Positions 9,997 to 17,129 of a stretch of 64,000 nucleotides of DNA are shown one piece after another. The notes under the pieces are model-generated. The model had not been told where the DNA came from. It worked only from the letters and a program-made list of their open reading frames with translations, and ran no database searches. The position numbers were made by a program, and so were the translations under genes. Source of the stretch: an uncultured Blautia sp. (lineage in GTDB: Bacteria; Bacillota; Clostridia; Lachnospirales; Lachnospiraceae); contig URMH01000001.1 of NCBI GenBank assembly GCA_900549015.1, positions 62,001-126,000 on the forward strand, given 5' to 3'. Numbering within the stretch: position 1 is the first letter of the stretch; each line of letters begins with the position of its first letter.

Positions 9997-11100
9997 TCAT
10001 TCGTTTTTATCTTCTACATTATCATTTGTGGCTCTTACTTCATTGAGAGCGTCAGCAAGCTTCCTGTCTTTTCCTGGATACAAATGAGCATAAACTTTCC
10101 AGGTTGTTTCCGGCGATTCATGGCCGAGCCGGTCCGAAATCTCTTTGATGGAAAATTTCATATCGATCAGCATACTTGCATGGGAGTGGCGGAGATCGTG
10201 GATTCTGATTTCTGGAAGACCAGATCTGGCAGTTGCCCGTTTAAACTCTGACCGCATTCCGGACTTCTGGAAGTAGAAGATGCGTTCATCCGGCTCTATA
10301 GCCATACTGGCAACATAGTCCTGAAGCTCTTTGTACAACGATTGAGGAATGTTCACGACACGCTTGCTCTTTTCAGTTTTTGGTGTCTGGAAGTATTGTT
10401 CGCCTTTTATCACCACAAAGTTCTTATTAATGGATACGGAGCAGTCTGGCAGGATATCCGCCGGAGTAATGGCCAGAACCTCTGCAGACCGAAGCCCGCC
10501 ATAGAACATGAGGCTGAATGCCATCCTGTATGCGCTTTTCTTTTCAAATGTCAGGAAGTAATCGAACTGTTCTCTTGTCCAGATATTCATTTCATCTGCA
10601 CTGCTTTTCCCGATCGCACCGGCCGCAAGGCACGGATTGCTTCTGAGCTTATAGTATTTGACGGCATAATTCATGATAGCGGACAGCTGATTATTGATAG
10701 TCTTCAGATACGTCTGAGAATAAGGGTTCCCCTTTTCGTCCCTGTAATTAATCATGGCATCTTGCCATCGATGGATTACGATCGGAGTAATGTCACCGAT
10801 CTTCATATCTTTAAAGAATGGCAGCAGTTTCATGTCTACCAGGTACTGCTTATTTTCCAGAGTGGTCAGCTTCAGCCGGGAGCTGCAGTCCTGCATATAG
10901 TTCTTGATCAGAGCGGAAAACAGGATATCTGGATCCTTTGCTCCTTGTGCCAGAAAGTCACGTTCCCATTCTACAGCCTCTTTTTTGGTAAAAAAGCCTC
11001 TTTTGCATTTATGCTGGCGCTTGCCAAGCCAATCTTCATAGTAAAAATTGGCATACCATTTTGTCTTTCCATCTTTGGTGAAATACTTATAAGCCGGCAT
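9997..11100 (-). CDS. int: Phage tyrosine integrase
   Basis: 367-residue site-specific recombinase. The N-terminal arm-DNA-binding domain (about residues 1-50, KWYANFYYEDWLGKR) is followed by a SAM-like core-binding domain (about 55-165) and the catalytic domain. The catalytic set is complete: Arg204 in GGLRSAE, a Lys near 241-244, HDLRHSHAS (His301, Arg304), LGHES (His327) and Tyr337 in WKVYAHL. It lies at the left end next to guaA and is transcribed leftward as the last gene of the lysogeny module. Three 9-bp repeats lie just upstream of its start. Confidence 0.95.
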   Translation of the reverse strand: MPAYKYFTKDGKTKWYANFYYEDWLGKRQHKCKRGFFTKKEAVEWERDFLAQGAKDPDILFSALIKNYMQDCSSRLKLTTLENKQYLVDMKLLPFFKDMKIGDITPIVIHRWQDAMINYRDEKGNPYSQTYLKTINNQLSAIMNYAVKYYKLRSNPCLAAGAIGKSSADEMNIWTREQFDYFLTFEKKSAYRMAFSLMFYGGLRSAEVLAITPADILPDCSVSINKNFVVIKGEQYFQTPKTEKSKRVVNIPQSLYKELQDYVASMAIEPDERIFYFQKSGMRSEFKRATARSGLPEIRIHDLRHSHASMLIDMKFSIKEISDRLGHESPETTWKVYAHLYPGKDRKLADALNEVRATNDNVEDKNE

Positions 11101-11118
11101 CTGAACCCTCCATTACTA

Positions 11119-11153
11119 AACAAATGTGTCAAACAAATGTAATCAACAAATGT
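11119..11153. repeat. Operator array 1: three 13-bp-phased AACAAATGT sites
   Basis: AACAAATGT begins at 11119, 11132 and 11145, with exactly 13 bp between starts. The array lies between the integrase start and the -35 box of the rightward RNA promoter, which it touches. The same three-site, 13-bp arrangement recurs at 13701-13735, so a shared repressor is likely. Integrase arm sites are an alternative, but the distance from the attachment region argues against it. Confidence 0.7.
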
Positions 11154-11182
11154 TTGACAAAAATGTTGAATATAGATATAAT
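11154..11182 (+). promoter_or_regulatory. Consensus promoter of the antitoxin RNA
   Basis: Perfect TTGACA (11154-11159), a 17-bp spacer and perfect TATAAT (11177-11182). No protein-coding gene follows on this strand before the terminator at 11242-11284, which points to a small RNA. Confidence 0.85.
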
Positions 11183-11188
11183 GTACTT

Positions 11189-11285
11189 AACAAGAGAGCC
11201 GTTGGTCAGCGTACACCTGACCGCCGGATAAAACAATAGCTAAAAATAGCGCCTTATCTTACCAGGACGAGGGCGCTATTTTTTA
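11189..11285 (+). ncRNA. Putative antisense antitoxin RNA (type I toxin-antitoxin)
   Basis: An RNA of about 97 nt is predicted from the consensus promoter to the terminator. It has a 5 prime hairpin of 11 pairs (11199-11209 with 11217-11227, one mismatch, loop CGTACAC) and a terminator hairpin. The terminator is complementary to the last codons and stop of the convergent small toxin gene. The layout (strong promoter, short convergent RNA, overlap at the 3 prime end) matches txpA/RatA-like and Fst-like loci. Its function is inferred from position and structure only. Confidence 0.65.
11242..11284. terminator. Shared bidirectional terminator of toxin and antitoxin
   Basis: A perfect 12-bp stem (11242-11253 with 11272-11283), with A-rich and T-rich ends and an 18-nt loop, overlaps the toxin stop codon. 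Confidence 0.8.
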
Positions 11286-11362
11286 TGCATTAAATTGATA
11301 ACAAGAGTTACAACTGCACAAAGCATAATTACAAAAGTAAATAAATCACCATATGTAACCAT
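11276..11362 (-). CDS. Small hydrophobic holin-like toxin, 28 residues
   Basis: The peptide starts MVTYGDLFTFVIM, has one hydrophobic span to about residue 24 and ends in basic residues (HKK). This plan (short polar start with TY-x-D/A-L, one membrane helix, lysine tail) fits the putative holin-like toxins of Firmicutes type I toxin-antitoxin systems, which insert into the membrane. A strong ribosome site, AAAGGAGG (11372-11379), lies 9 nt upstream. It sits directly after the XRE gene on the same strand, so the lysogeny transcript probably covers it. The converging RNA at 11189-11285 would silence it. Confidence 0.7.
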   Translation of the reverse strand: MVTYGDLFTFVIMLCAVVTLVINLMHKK

Positions 11363-11434
11363 CAGCACCAGCCTCCTTTCACAAAAGTGTCCGGCGGCTG
11401 ACATAACACCCCAACGGTTCCCCAGTTAAATATA

Positions 11435-11989
11435 CTATTCTGTTTTTTCTTCTTCCATCTTCTCCATCATTCCCAAAAAGATACGTTTTCCCTTCTTGGA
11501 TAACTGACGGTACCGCAGGATGATATCCTGTTCGTCTTCTGAAGCAATGGCACAGCTGTATTCAGAATTACCCACAAGGTAATCCATAGAGGTGTCGAGG
11601 GCTTTTGACAGGCTTGCAGTGGCATCTATTCCAGGAACAGTCTTTCCGGCCAGAATGTCACAGCAGGTTTCCTCTGTCAGCGTTGATTTTTTGATCAGGT
11701 CCGGAAGGCTCATCTGCAACTGAGCCAAACGGGCTTTTGTTCTTGCTTGCACTGCGGAAACTTCTTTCGGATCCGCAACAGCATATCTTGAAGTAGTCCG
11801 GCCAAGAATGTAATCTGCTGGCACACCGAAGCATGCAGCACTGCGATTAACAAATTCTGTTGACGGGAAAGAGTAACCTCTTTCGACATTCGATACTACT
11901 TGGCCAGAAAAGCCTATTGCTTTTCCAAGTTCGGACTGACGCAGATTAGCCTCAGCTCGCAATTCTTTTATTCGTTCACCAATTGTCAT
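11435..11989 (-). CDS. XRE-family regulator with two HTH domains
   Basis: 184 residues. The first HTH (about residues 4-62, GERIKELRAEANLRQSELG with NVERGYSFPS) is a standard XRE domain ending in the usual DYILG. A second, more diverged copy follows at about residues 84-140 (LAQLQMSLPDLIKKSTL, then DTSMDYLVGN). A C-terminal helix of charged residues ends the protein. No LexA-like peptidase motif is seen, so it should not respond to RecA-stimulated self-cleavage. It is a lysogeny-module gene between the toxin and the secreted protein, and is probably one of two repressors. Confidence 0.8.
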   Translation of the reverse strand: MTIGERIKELRAEANLRQSELGKAIGFSGQVVSNVERGYSFPSTEFVNRSAACFGVPADYILGRTTSRYAVADPKEVSAVQARTKARLAQLQMSLPDLIKKSTLTEETCCDILAGKTVPGIDATASLSKALDTSMDYLVGNSEYSCAIASEDEQDIILRYRQLSKKGKRIFLGMMEKMEEEKTE

Positions 11990-12006
11990 AAAAACTATTC
12001 CTCTTA

Positions 12007-12954
12007 TTAATATCTGCCACCGCGTTGGATTCCAATATCAGAAATCTTATCGTTATCAATTATGAAACCTATATCTTCTGATACCTTATATGAAACCGAC
12101 TTGCCTGAATTCGGTTCTGGCTTTGGAATTATTTTTCCGCAAAATTCAGCACCTTCAAATAGTACGACTACGGATACTGCGCTACTGTCAATAGAAGAAA
12201 TAGTACGTTCGATATCCTCTGGATCAGCAGCTTCAATCTGGGCATTGTACATCTCAACCAGTTTCTTTTGAGCGTCGGTAGCGGTGGTGTCATCATAGCC
12301 TACCTGTACTGAAAAATATTTGGAATCATACGCTGAAAATAAATTCGAAATTGTATCACCAATTTTTATGCCACGAAATGTTTTGCTATCAGGATAAGCA
12401 GAGGCCATTATATGATCTTCTGAATCAGGTATCTCAATAGGAGCGTCATTTTTATCGTATAATTTAAAATCTTCCAGTAAAAACCATTTTTCCTGATTCT
12501 CATATTGTGAAAGTAGTTCTTTGGCAGCTCCTTCTGGCTTATATTCCCCTGTTTTGTAGTCTTTAATTTCAAATGCGGTTGCATCAGCGGAAACCGGATT
12601 GACCCAATAATAAATCAGATCATCACTACTACTGTGGATATTCGTTATAGAAGAGCAACTCCAAGTATTGTCTTTTGTATAGTAGCAGACCGCCTCCATG
12701 GCTACGCCATCTGCTGATAAAATTACTTGTGCAACTGTTTGGGAATCTTCTTTTTTCTCTAAATCGTAAGAGGAAACTTTTTTAACACCCATATCATTCA
12801 ACGACTCGGAAATTGCATCGGATAATTGGGAAGCATCTCCAGAAACGTATTTTTGATCGATATTAATGCCATAATCGGATGCTGCGAATACAGGGATAGT
12901 ATTGGCAAAAATCAATGAGCAGGTAAGTGCAATCATTTTCTTTTTCGTAGTCAT
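12007..12954 (-). CDS. Secreted protein of unknown function in the lysogeny module
   Basis: A Sec signal peptide is clear: a basic start (TTKKK), a hydrophobic core (MIALTCSLIFANTIP) and an AxA-type cleavage near VFAAS. The mature part of about 290 residues is acidic and has no recognised domain. No lipobox or anchor is seen. The chosen ATG at 12954 has a G-run only a few bases upstream, which is not ideal. A GTG at 12978 adds eight residues but has no ribosome site. Its place between two repressor genes suggests expression in the lysogen, as a lysogenic-conversion gene. The function is not known. Confidence 0.7.
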   Translation of the reverse strand: MTTKKKMIALTCSLIFANTIPVFAASDYGINIDQKYVSGDASQLSDAISESLNDMGVKKVSSYDLEKKEDSQTVAQVILSADGVAMEAVCYYTKDNTWSCSSITNIHSSSDDLIYYWVNPVSADATAFEIKDYKTGEYKPEGAAKELLSQYENQEKWFLLEDFKLYDKNDAPIEIPDSEDHIMASAYPDSKTFRGIKIGDTISNLFSAYDSKYFSVQVGYDDTTATDAQKKLVEMYNAQIEAADPEDIERTISSIDSSAVSVVVLFEGAEFCGKIIPKPEPNSGKSVSYKVSEDIGFIIDNDKISDIGIQRGGRY

Positions 12955-12988
12955 TCCCCCCTTTTGCTTCGGTACCACTCGAAGCTTA

Positions 12989-13336
12989 TTATTTTGCTTT
13001 CTTAAGAGGCTCGACAGTATCTTCTTCCTGCCGTTTTAAACATTTTATGTACCCCTTTAATTCACCTCGAAATTCCAACTGCGCATCATGCGGAAGTTGG
13101 TGAAATAGTTTTAAAATATCTTGATCCTCTTGGGATATAGAAATGGATTTTTCACCAAGCAATATATAGTCAGTTGATACGCCGAAATATTTTGCTAGCT
13201 TAACAACAACATCACAAGAAGGCTTACTTCCTTTTTTCCAATCCGAGACAGAAGAATTGGAAATTTCCAAATCAGAAGTGAGCTTTTTGGCCGTAATTCC
13301 GTTTTCTTTTAATAATGCAAGGATTCTATCTAACAT
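12989..13336 (-). CDS. XRE-family repressor, CI-like
   Basis: 115 residues. The HTH domain (about residues 1-60) shows ITAKKLTSDLEISNSSVSDWKKG, ending STDYILLG. A helical C-terminus carries SQEDQDILKLFHQLP, a form common in Firmicutes phage repressors. There is no cleavage motif. TTGGA-N4-TCCAA palindromes lie upstream (two copies), one inside the rightward promoter, and a perfect copy is inside its own coding sequence. It is therefore the natural candidate to bind them, though this is inference. Confidence 0.8.
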   Translation of the reverse strand: MLDRILALLKENGITAKKLTSDLEISNSSVSDWKKGSKPSCDVVVKLAKYFGVSTDYILLGEKSISISQEDQDILKLFHQLPHDAQLEFRGELKGYIKCLKRQEEDTVEPLKKAK

Positions 13337-13403
13337 GAAACCTACCTTTCAATAAAAATTGGAAATATCCAAATAAAAGTATTGACAAATTGGAAATATC
13401 CAA
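13254..13403. promoter_or_regulatory. Operator type 2: three TTGGA-N4-TCCAA palindromes
   Basis: Sites at 13254-13267 (perfect palindrome, inside the XRE gene), 13359-13372 and 13390-13403. The last two are 31 bp apart, about three helical turns. The third lies between the -35 and -10 boxes of the rightward promoter, where bound repressor would block polymerase. Confidence 0.65.
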
Positions 13404-13410
13404 TTATTAT
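13382..13410 (+). promoter_or_regulatory. Early rightward promoter with embedded operator
   Basis: TTGACA (13382-13387), a 17-bp spacer and TATTAT (13405-13410). The spacer holds a TTGGA-N4-TCCAA site. The transcript would run rightward across the opposite strand of the 68-residue gene toward the small HTH gene at 13755. A single AACAAATGT at 13424-13432 lies just after the expected start. Confidence 0.65.
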
Positions 13411-13458
13411 TAAAAATGTAATAAACAAATGTTTAATGCAAAACAAAAAAAGAGAGAG

Positions 13459-13665
13459 TTACATCGATAAATCGGAGAGCAATGCTTTATTGTTTTCTTC
13501 AATCATGGCCGCCACAGCAATGATAAGAGCCTCAGCAGATGCTTCCGACATAACAGTGTTTCCGGCAGGAATACCGTTTCTTAATAATTCAGAAAGAATC
13601 CGGCGGTTTTCGTCACCATAACGTTTAAGCCCAATTCTTCTGAGATTATCAATCCAATTATCCAT
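13459..13665 (-). CDS. Small protein of unknown function, 68 residues
   Basis: It begins MDNWIDNLRRIGLKRYGDE and is helical and soluble in character. No family was recognised. It has an excellent ribosome site (AGGAAGGAG, 5 nt from the ATG) and a good leftward promoter at 13684-13712 controlled by the AACAAATGT array, so it is probably the first gene of the lysogeny transcript. The early rightward transcript passes over it in antisense. Confidence 0.65.
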   Translation of the reverse strand: MDNWIDNLRRIGLKRYGDENRRILSELLRNGIPAGNTVMSEASAEALIIAVAAMIEENNKALLSDLSM

Positions 13666-13683
13666 GATAACTCCTTCCTGATT

Positions 13684-13712
13684 ATTTTAATGCAATCGCA
13701 AACAAATGTAAA
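13684..13712 (-). promoter_or_regulatory. Leftward (lysogeny) promoter
   Basis: On the minus strand TTTACA (13707-13712), a 17-bp spacer and TAAAAT (13684-13689). The -35 region overlaps operator sites at 13701 and 13714. It faces the rightward promoter at 13382-13410 about 270 bp away. Confidence 0.6.
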
Positions 13713-13735
13713 CAACAAATGTAATAAACATTTGT
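13701..13735. repeat. Operator array 2: three 13-bp-phased sites
   Basis: AACAAATGT at 13701 and 13714, and its inverted form AACATTTGT at 13727, again exactly 13 bp apart. It overlaps the leftward promoter and lies just before the HTH gene at 13755. It matches the array at 11119-11153. Confidence 0.7.
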
Positions 13736-13754
13736 TGAAAACGGAGGTGATATT

Positions 13755-13955
13755 TTGAAGCGAAAACTGTCGCCATGGTGCAAAGAAGTAAAGAAAACCT
13801 TAATCGACAGAGATATGTCTGTCGCGGAATTGTGCGGTGAAGTTGGGATGTGCAGGAACTACGTGACAACCACCATAAATGGAAGAATGTATGCACCTGC
13901 ACTTGCTGAAAAAATCAGCAAGGCTCTGGATATCGATACAGAGTACACAATTTAA
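13755..13955 (+). CDS. Small Cro-like HTH protein
   Basis: 66 residues, one HTH domain: LSPWCKEVKKTLIDRDMSVAELCG, then YVTTTINGRM and LDIDTEYTI. The TTG start at 13755 has GGAGG 7 nt upstream and no better alternative. As the first rightward early gene, next to operator array 2, it is placed like a Cro regulator. Its target is inferred, not shown. Confidence 0.75.
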   Translation: MKRKLSPWCKEVKKTLIDRDMSVAELCGEVGMCRNYVTTTINGRMYAPALAEKISKALDIDTEYTI

Positions 13956-13996
13956 TTACCATAACTTGATTATACAGCTTATAGAAGGAGAGAAAA

Positions 13997-14473
13997 ATGT
14001 CGAAATTTGCTACGAAAGCAGCGGCTAATATGTTTTGCCAGGCACGATATGAGGCGGCAAAGTCAAATGAGCGTCTGAGCAGCAGAGAAGGTGCTGCGGA
14101 AGAAATAGGAATTGATCGTACAAGGCTAGCCAGAATCGAACTTGGGAGCACGATACCATATCAGGAGGAAGTTCTTCTGATGGCTGACTGCTATAAGGCA
14201 CCGGAATTGAAAGGAAATTATTGCCGGGAGATGTGCCCGCTTGGAAAGAACATGCCGAAGATCGAGAATGCAGGACTGGATAGAATCAGCCTGAGAATGC
14301 TTTCTTCTTTAAAGAAGATAAACGAGGCAAAGGAATCACTTCTTGATATTACGGCAGACGGAATTATCTCAGAAGAGGAAAAACCGGAACTGAAAAAAAT
14401 CATTCAGACATTGGACGAAGTAAATGAGATCACGCAGAATCTGAAAAATTGGGTTGAGAGAAATCTGGAATGA
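13997..14473 (+). CDS. XRE-family HTH early protein
   Basis: 158 residues. An HTH domain occupies about residues 12-72 (REGAAEEIGIDRTRLARIELGSTIP). The middle has a short cysteine pair (YCREMCPLG), and the C-terminal half is a predicted helical or coiled-coil region (about 95-155). Similar proteins occur after the cro position in Firmicutes phages. It has a ribosome site GAAGGAGAG. Its exact role (early regulator) is uncertain. Confidence 0.7.
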   Translation: MSKFATKAAANMFCQARYEAAKSNERLSSREGAAEEIGIDRTRLARIELGSTIPYQEEVLLMADCYKAPELKGNYCREMCPLGKNMPKIENAGLDRISLRMLSSLKKINEAKESLLDITADGIISEEEKPELKKIIQTLDEVNEITQNLKNWVERNLE

Positions 14474-14483
14474 GGTGCTTGAT

Positions 14484-14705
14484 ATGGAAAATGCAAACGG
14501 TGTAATCAAAAAGCTTACATCTGCGGAACGTTCTTACTATACAGCCGCTGAGGTCAGAGAAATGATGGGTGTGAGCAGGGATACGGCATATCGCATGATA
14601 CGTTCCCTTAGATCAGACCTGATAGCCGATGGACAGCTTGCCAAGGGGTATCCGTCAGGGAAAATCCCCAAAAAGGCATTTAACAAATTATACATGATTG
14701 AATGA
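14484..14705 (+). CDS. Excisionase-like helix-turn-helix protein
   Basis: 73 residues with a winged-helix or MerR-like start: YYTAAEVREMMGVSRDTAYRMIRSL. This pattern is common in phage excisionases and small DNA-binding proteins. The ATG at 14484 follows GAGGTG, and the gene overlaps nothing but the tail of the preceding frame. It could be the directionality partner of the integrase, though it lies far from int. Confidence 0.6.
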   Translation: MENANGVIKKLTSAERSYYTAAEVREMMGVSRDTAYRMIRSLRSDLIADGQLAKGYPSGKIPKKAFNKLYMIE

Positions 14706-14719
14706 AAGGAGTGGATACG

Positions 14720-14890
14720 ATGGCTTTTTATAGAATCTGCCCGGATTGCGGAGCGTATCTGGATCCGGGAGAACAGTGCAGTTGCCACGAAGAACACCTG
14801 ATCGAAATGGAAAGAAAAGAAAAAGCAACTGCATTTGTTGAAAAGATGGTGAAAGAAGAAAGGAATGGCCAGCTTCGCCTGGCGGTATAG
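14720..14890 (+). CDS. Small zinc-ribbon-like protein
   Basis: 56 residues. CPDCG near the start and CSCHEEH about 12 residues later could bind zinc. The ATG at 14720 has AAAGGAG 8 nt upstream; an ATG at 14702 overlaps the preceding stop but lacks this site. Function unknown. Confidence 0.6.
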   Translation: MAFYRICPDCGAYLDPGEQCSCHEEHLIEMERKEKATAFVEKMVKEERNGQLRLAV

Positions 14891-14899
14891 GAGGGAAAG

Positions 14900-15067
14900 A
14901 TGTTAACACCAAAAGATCTTGAAAAATATCATCAGGCCGCAGAGCGGATCCTGAATGCAATGGACAACAGCCCGGTGCCGATCAGCTGGCACGAAATGGA
15001 CAGAATGGCATTGCAGAGTGTTATCGCAAAGGAATTGATTCTCATTGACAAGGAGGCGAGAAGATGA
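14900..15067 (+). CDS. Small early protein, 55 residues
   Basis: It begins MLTPKDLEKYHQAAERIL and is helical and charged. It has a GGAGGG ribosome site 4-5 nt before the ATG and an ATGA overlap with the next gene, which supports it as real. No family recognised. Confidence 0.6.
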   Translation: MLTPKDLEKYHQAAERILNAMDNSPVPISWHEMDRMALQSVIAKELILIDKEARR

Positions 15068-15420
15068 ATGTATGCGAAGTGCCGGATGTGTGCAAAAACA
15101 TGGAATATAAGCTTGTTACAGAAGATTCCAAAACAAGGGTATATCTGTCCCTGGTGCGAGAATTCAATAAGGCAGAGTATGAGAAATACTATCGTGCCAA
15201 AAAGAAAGCAAAAATGAAAAAACGAATTATTCTTGCTGCAAAAGTCATGAAATATGTAGTTCCCGTTCTGGTGAGTACAGTGCTTTATAATGCACTGTCC
15301 CAGAGACTTTATATCGAAAGAGGAAGCCACGAAATTGGTTCAGAGGCATTTCTGGTCGGAATGATCGGACTTGGCATCTTCTGTTTCCTTAGCTGGCTCG
15401 TAGGAGGTGATGAATATTAA
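15064..15420 (+). CDS. Small membrane protein
   Basis: 118 residues. A soluble start is followed by a basic stretch (AKKKAKMKKR, about 44-54) and two hydrophobic spans (about 56-74 and 93-113), so probably two membrane helices. It is translationally coupled to the upstream small gene. Function unknown. Confidence 0.6.
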   Translation: MNVCEVPDVCKNMEYKLVTEDSKTRVYLSLVREFNKAEYEKYYRAKKKAKMKKRIILAAKVMKYVVPVLVSTVLYNALSQRLYIERGSHEIGSEAFLVGMIGLGIFCFLSWLVGGDEY

Positions 15421-15426
15421 AAAGGC

Positions 15427-15526
15427 CTTGGATAATAAGGGGAAAGCGGAGTGTAGACGGCACCCACGATCCTATCCAAGACCAGTCAGAACTTTAAAAA
15501 CAGGTTTGAGACCCATTGTTTTTAAG
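15427..15526 (+). other. Structured leader before the recombination operon
   Basis: An 8-bp stem (15427-15434 with 15473-15480) encloses 38 nt, and a second stem (15494-15502 with 15517-15525) has an inner GGT/ACC pairing. There is no T-run, so it is not a plain terminator. It may be an attenuator or a small RNA element. The 147-bp gap holds no gene. Confidence 0.4.
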
Positions 15527-15567
15527 TCAACGTCATTTTATCACAAAAATAGGAGGTTATCAAGTAG

Positions 15568-16689
15568 ATGAAAGAGGTTTTAGGAAGCTTGCCGGAAGTT
15601 ATAACGGCATACAAAAATTATAACCTGCTGGTGCCGACAGCAACGGATGTGCAACTTAATCCATTCTACAAATTCCATGTAGAAGAGGTTCCGGTTGATC
15701 TGGGCGAAAACAGCGGAGACATTTTCAAGGTTGGCTCAGTTAAGACTGGGAAGCAGGATGAGAGAGGAAAGGATATCTGGGAAGATGTGTTTTCCTTATC
15801 TAAGCCATTGCTCAACAAAATGGCTATGGCGGCCGGTATCCAGTTCAATCCCAAGGAAACCTATGGCGAACGCATTGACCGCGTTACATACCGTGCACAG
15901 GCTCAGGGCGCTATGCGCAAGGCTGACGGAACGGCCAGAACAGAAACTGACCAGAAGGTGATCTGCCTGGAAGATGAAGAAGAGAAGTACCGCATTGAAT
16001 TCGCGGACAAAGCTGCAAAAGGCATTACTGATGAAAAACAGGCACAGGCAGCTGCGGAAATCTTTTCTGGACAATGGGTGGAATCCAAGAATAAATGGGG
16101 GAAGAAATGCCAGGCCTTTGTGGTTGCGAAAGAAGATAGAGACAGATACGTTGAACGCTCCGTCATGGTAAACATGGCACTGCTGAAAAAGACCTGGGCT
16201 GAAAAGGCTATGACTGGTGCGAAGCTTCGTGTTATAAGAGCTCTGCTTGGCGTAAAAGGTACATACACAAAGGCGGAACTGCTGAAAAATTTCGCTATCC
16301 CAACAGTTATCTTTTCACCTGATTTCTCGGATCCGCAGGTCAGACAGGCAATGCTGACACAAGGCATGAACTCTGTAAATAATATGTTTGGCACACCACA
16401 GATAGCAGTTAAGAGTGTGGATTTCGAATCTGAAAGCACGGTATTTACTCAGGATGATCTGGACAATCCGGCATATGCTTCGGATACAGAAATCGAAAAT
16501 GACTATCCACCAATGCAGGAGCCGGATGTTGTTCCTGAACCGGAGCCAGAACCAGAGCCAGATAGATCGGCAGATTTCCAGTGTTCCAGATGCGGTGAGA
16601 TCATAAATGAAAGAGTTTACGAATATTCAATCAATAAATTCGGAGAGCCACTTTGCATTAAATGTCAGAGAGGAGGCGGACGCAGATGA
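15568..16689 (+). CDS. Phage recombination-region protein with C-terminal zinc ribbon
   Basis: 373 residues; I do not recognise the family with certainty. The N-terminal 250 residues are a globular domain (TATDVQLNPFYKFHV, GIQFNPKETYG) that resembles the plan of phage single-strand annealing proteins. An acidic linker rich in PEPEPEP follows (about 320-335). The C-terminus is a zinc ribbon, CSRCGE then CIKCQ, a type often attached to phage recombination proteins. It lies directly upstream of a DUF3846 gene and the SbcD-SbcC fusion, which supports a DNA-repair role. Confidence 0.5.
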   Translation: MKEVLGSLPEVITAYKNYNLLVPTATDVQLNPFYKFHVEEVPVDLGENSGDIFKVGSVKTGKQDERGKDIWEDVFSLSKPLLNKMAMAAGIQFNPKETYGERIDRVTYRAQAQGAMRKADGTARTETDQKVICLEDEEEKYRIEFADKAAKGITDEKQAQAAAEIFSGQWVESKNKWGKKCQAFVVAKEDRDRYVERSVMVNMALLKKTWAEKAMTGAKLRVIRALLGVKGTYTKAELLKNFAIPTVIFSPDFSDPQVRQAMLTQGMNSVNNMFGTPQIAVKSVDFESESTVFTQDDLDNPAYASDTEIENDYPPMQEPDVVPEPEPEPEPDRSADFQCSRCGEIINERVYEYSINKFGEPLCIKCQRGGGRR

Positions 16690-17129
16690 AAATAATAAAG
16701 GTATCAACAGAACTGGAAATGTCCGTACATGAATTTCCAGAAGGAACCATGAGAGAACAGAATAAAGTCTTGTATGGCTTGATCGGGAATGGCTGTGACC
16801 TTGTAGAACATGTAATGCCAAAGAGATTATACACAGAACTGAAAATGCCATCCAGCCCTGTTAAAGAACCAGGGAAGTGTGTGAGTATGCTGATCGATGA
16901 AGAGGGAAGACTGAAGCCGAACAAAGCAAATCTGATCGGAAGTTATCTTTACGAGGTTGATAAACATGGATGCCCCATTGTTGGAAATATTCTCTTTATC
17001 GGAGAAAAGATGGGAGATGATGGCGTTGAATTCTGCGGAATTAGCGAGGAGAACTTTTCACTTTTGGAAACAGAATTAAAGAACATGATCACAGCAATGA
17101 AGGCAACAGTAAAGGAGATGAGCAAATGA
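16686..17129 (+). CDS. DUF3846-like phage protein
   Basis: 147 residues. The order of short motifs (YGLIGNGCDLVEHV, SMLIDEEGRLKPNKAN, then GCPIVGNILFIGE) fits DUF3846, a family common in phages with no known function. The ATG at 16686 follows GGAGGCGG and overlaps the previous gene. It overlaps the SbcD-SbcC gene by four bases. Confidence 0.6.
   Translation: MKIIKVSTELEMSVHEFPEGTMREQNKVLYGLIGNGCDLVEHVMPKRLYTELKMPSSPVKEPGKCVSMLIDEEGRLKPNKANLIGSYLYEVDKHGCPIVGNILFIGEKMGDDGVEFCGISEENFSLLETELKNMITAMKATVKEMSK

Larger units (their letters stand above)
11199..11417. repeat. Inverted repeats flanking the toxin gene
   Basis: One copy at 11199-11228 starts CCGTTGG and ends CCGCCGGA. The other, at 11390-11417, shows the same two motifs on the minus strand, with 13 instead of 15 bases between them. 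The two RNAs transcribed toward each other would therefore carry similar hairpins. The loops contain ACAC on one RNA and GTGT on the other, so they could kiss. Confidence 0.5.

Noticed and set aside
11119..11153. Short regularly spaced repeats as a CRISPR array
   Set aside because: The repeats are 9 bp with 4-bp gaps, far below CRISPR dimensions, and no cas genes are present. They fit operators.
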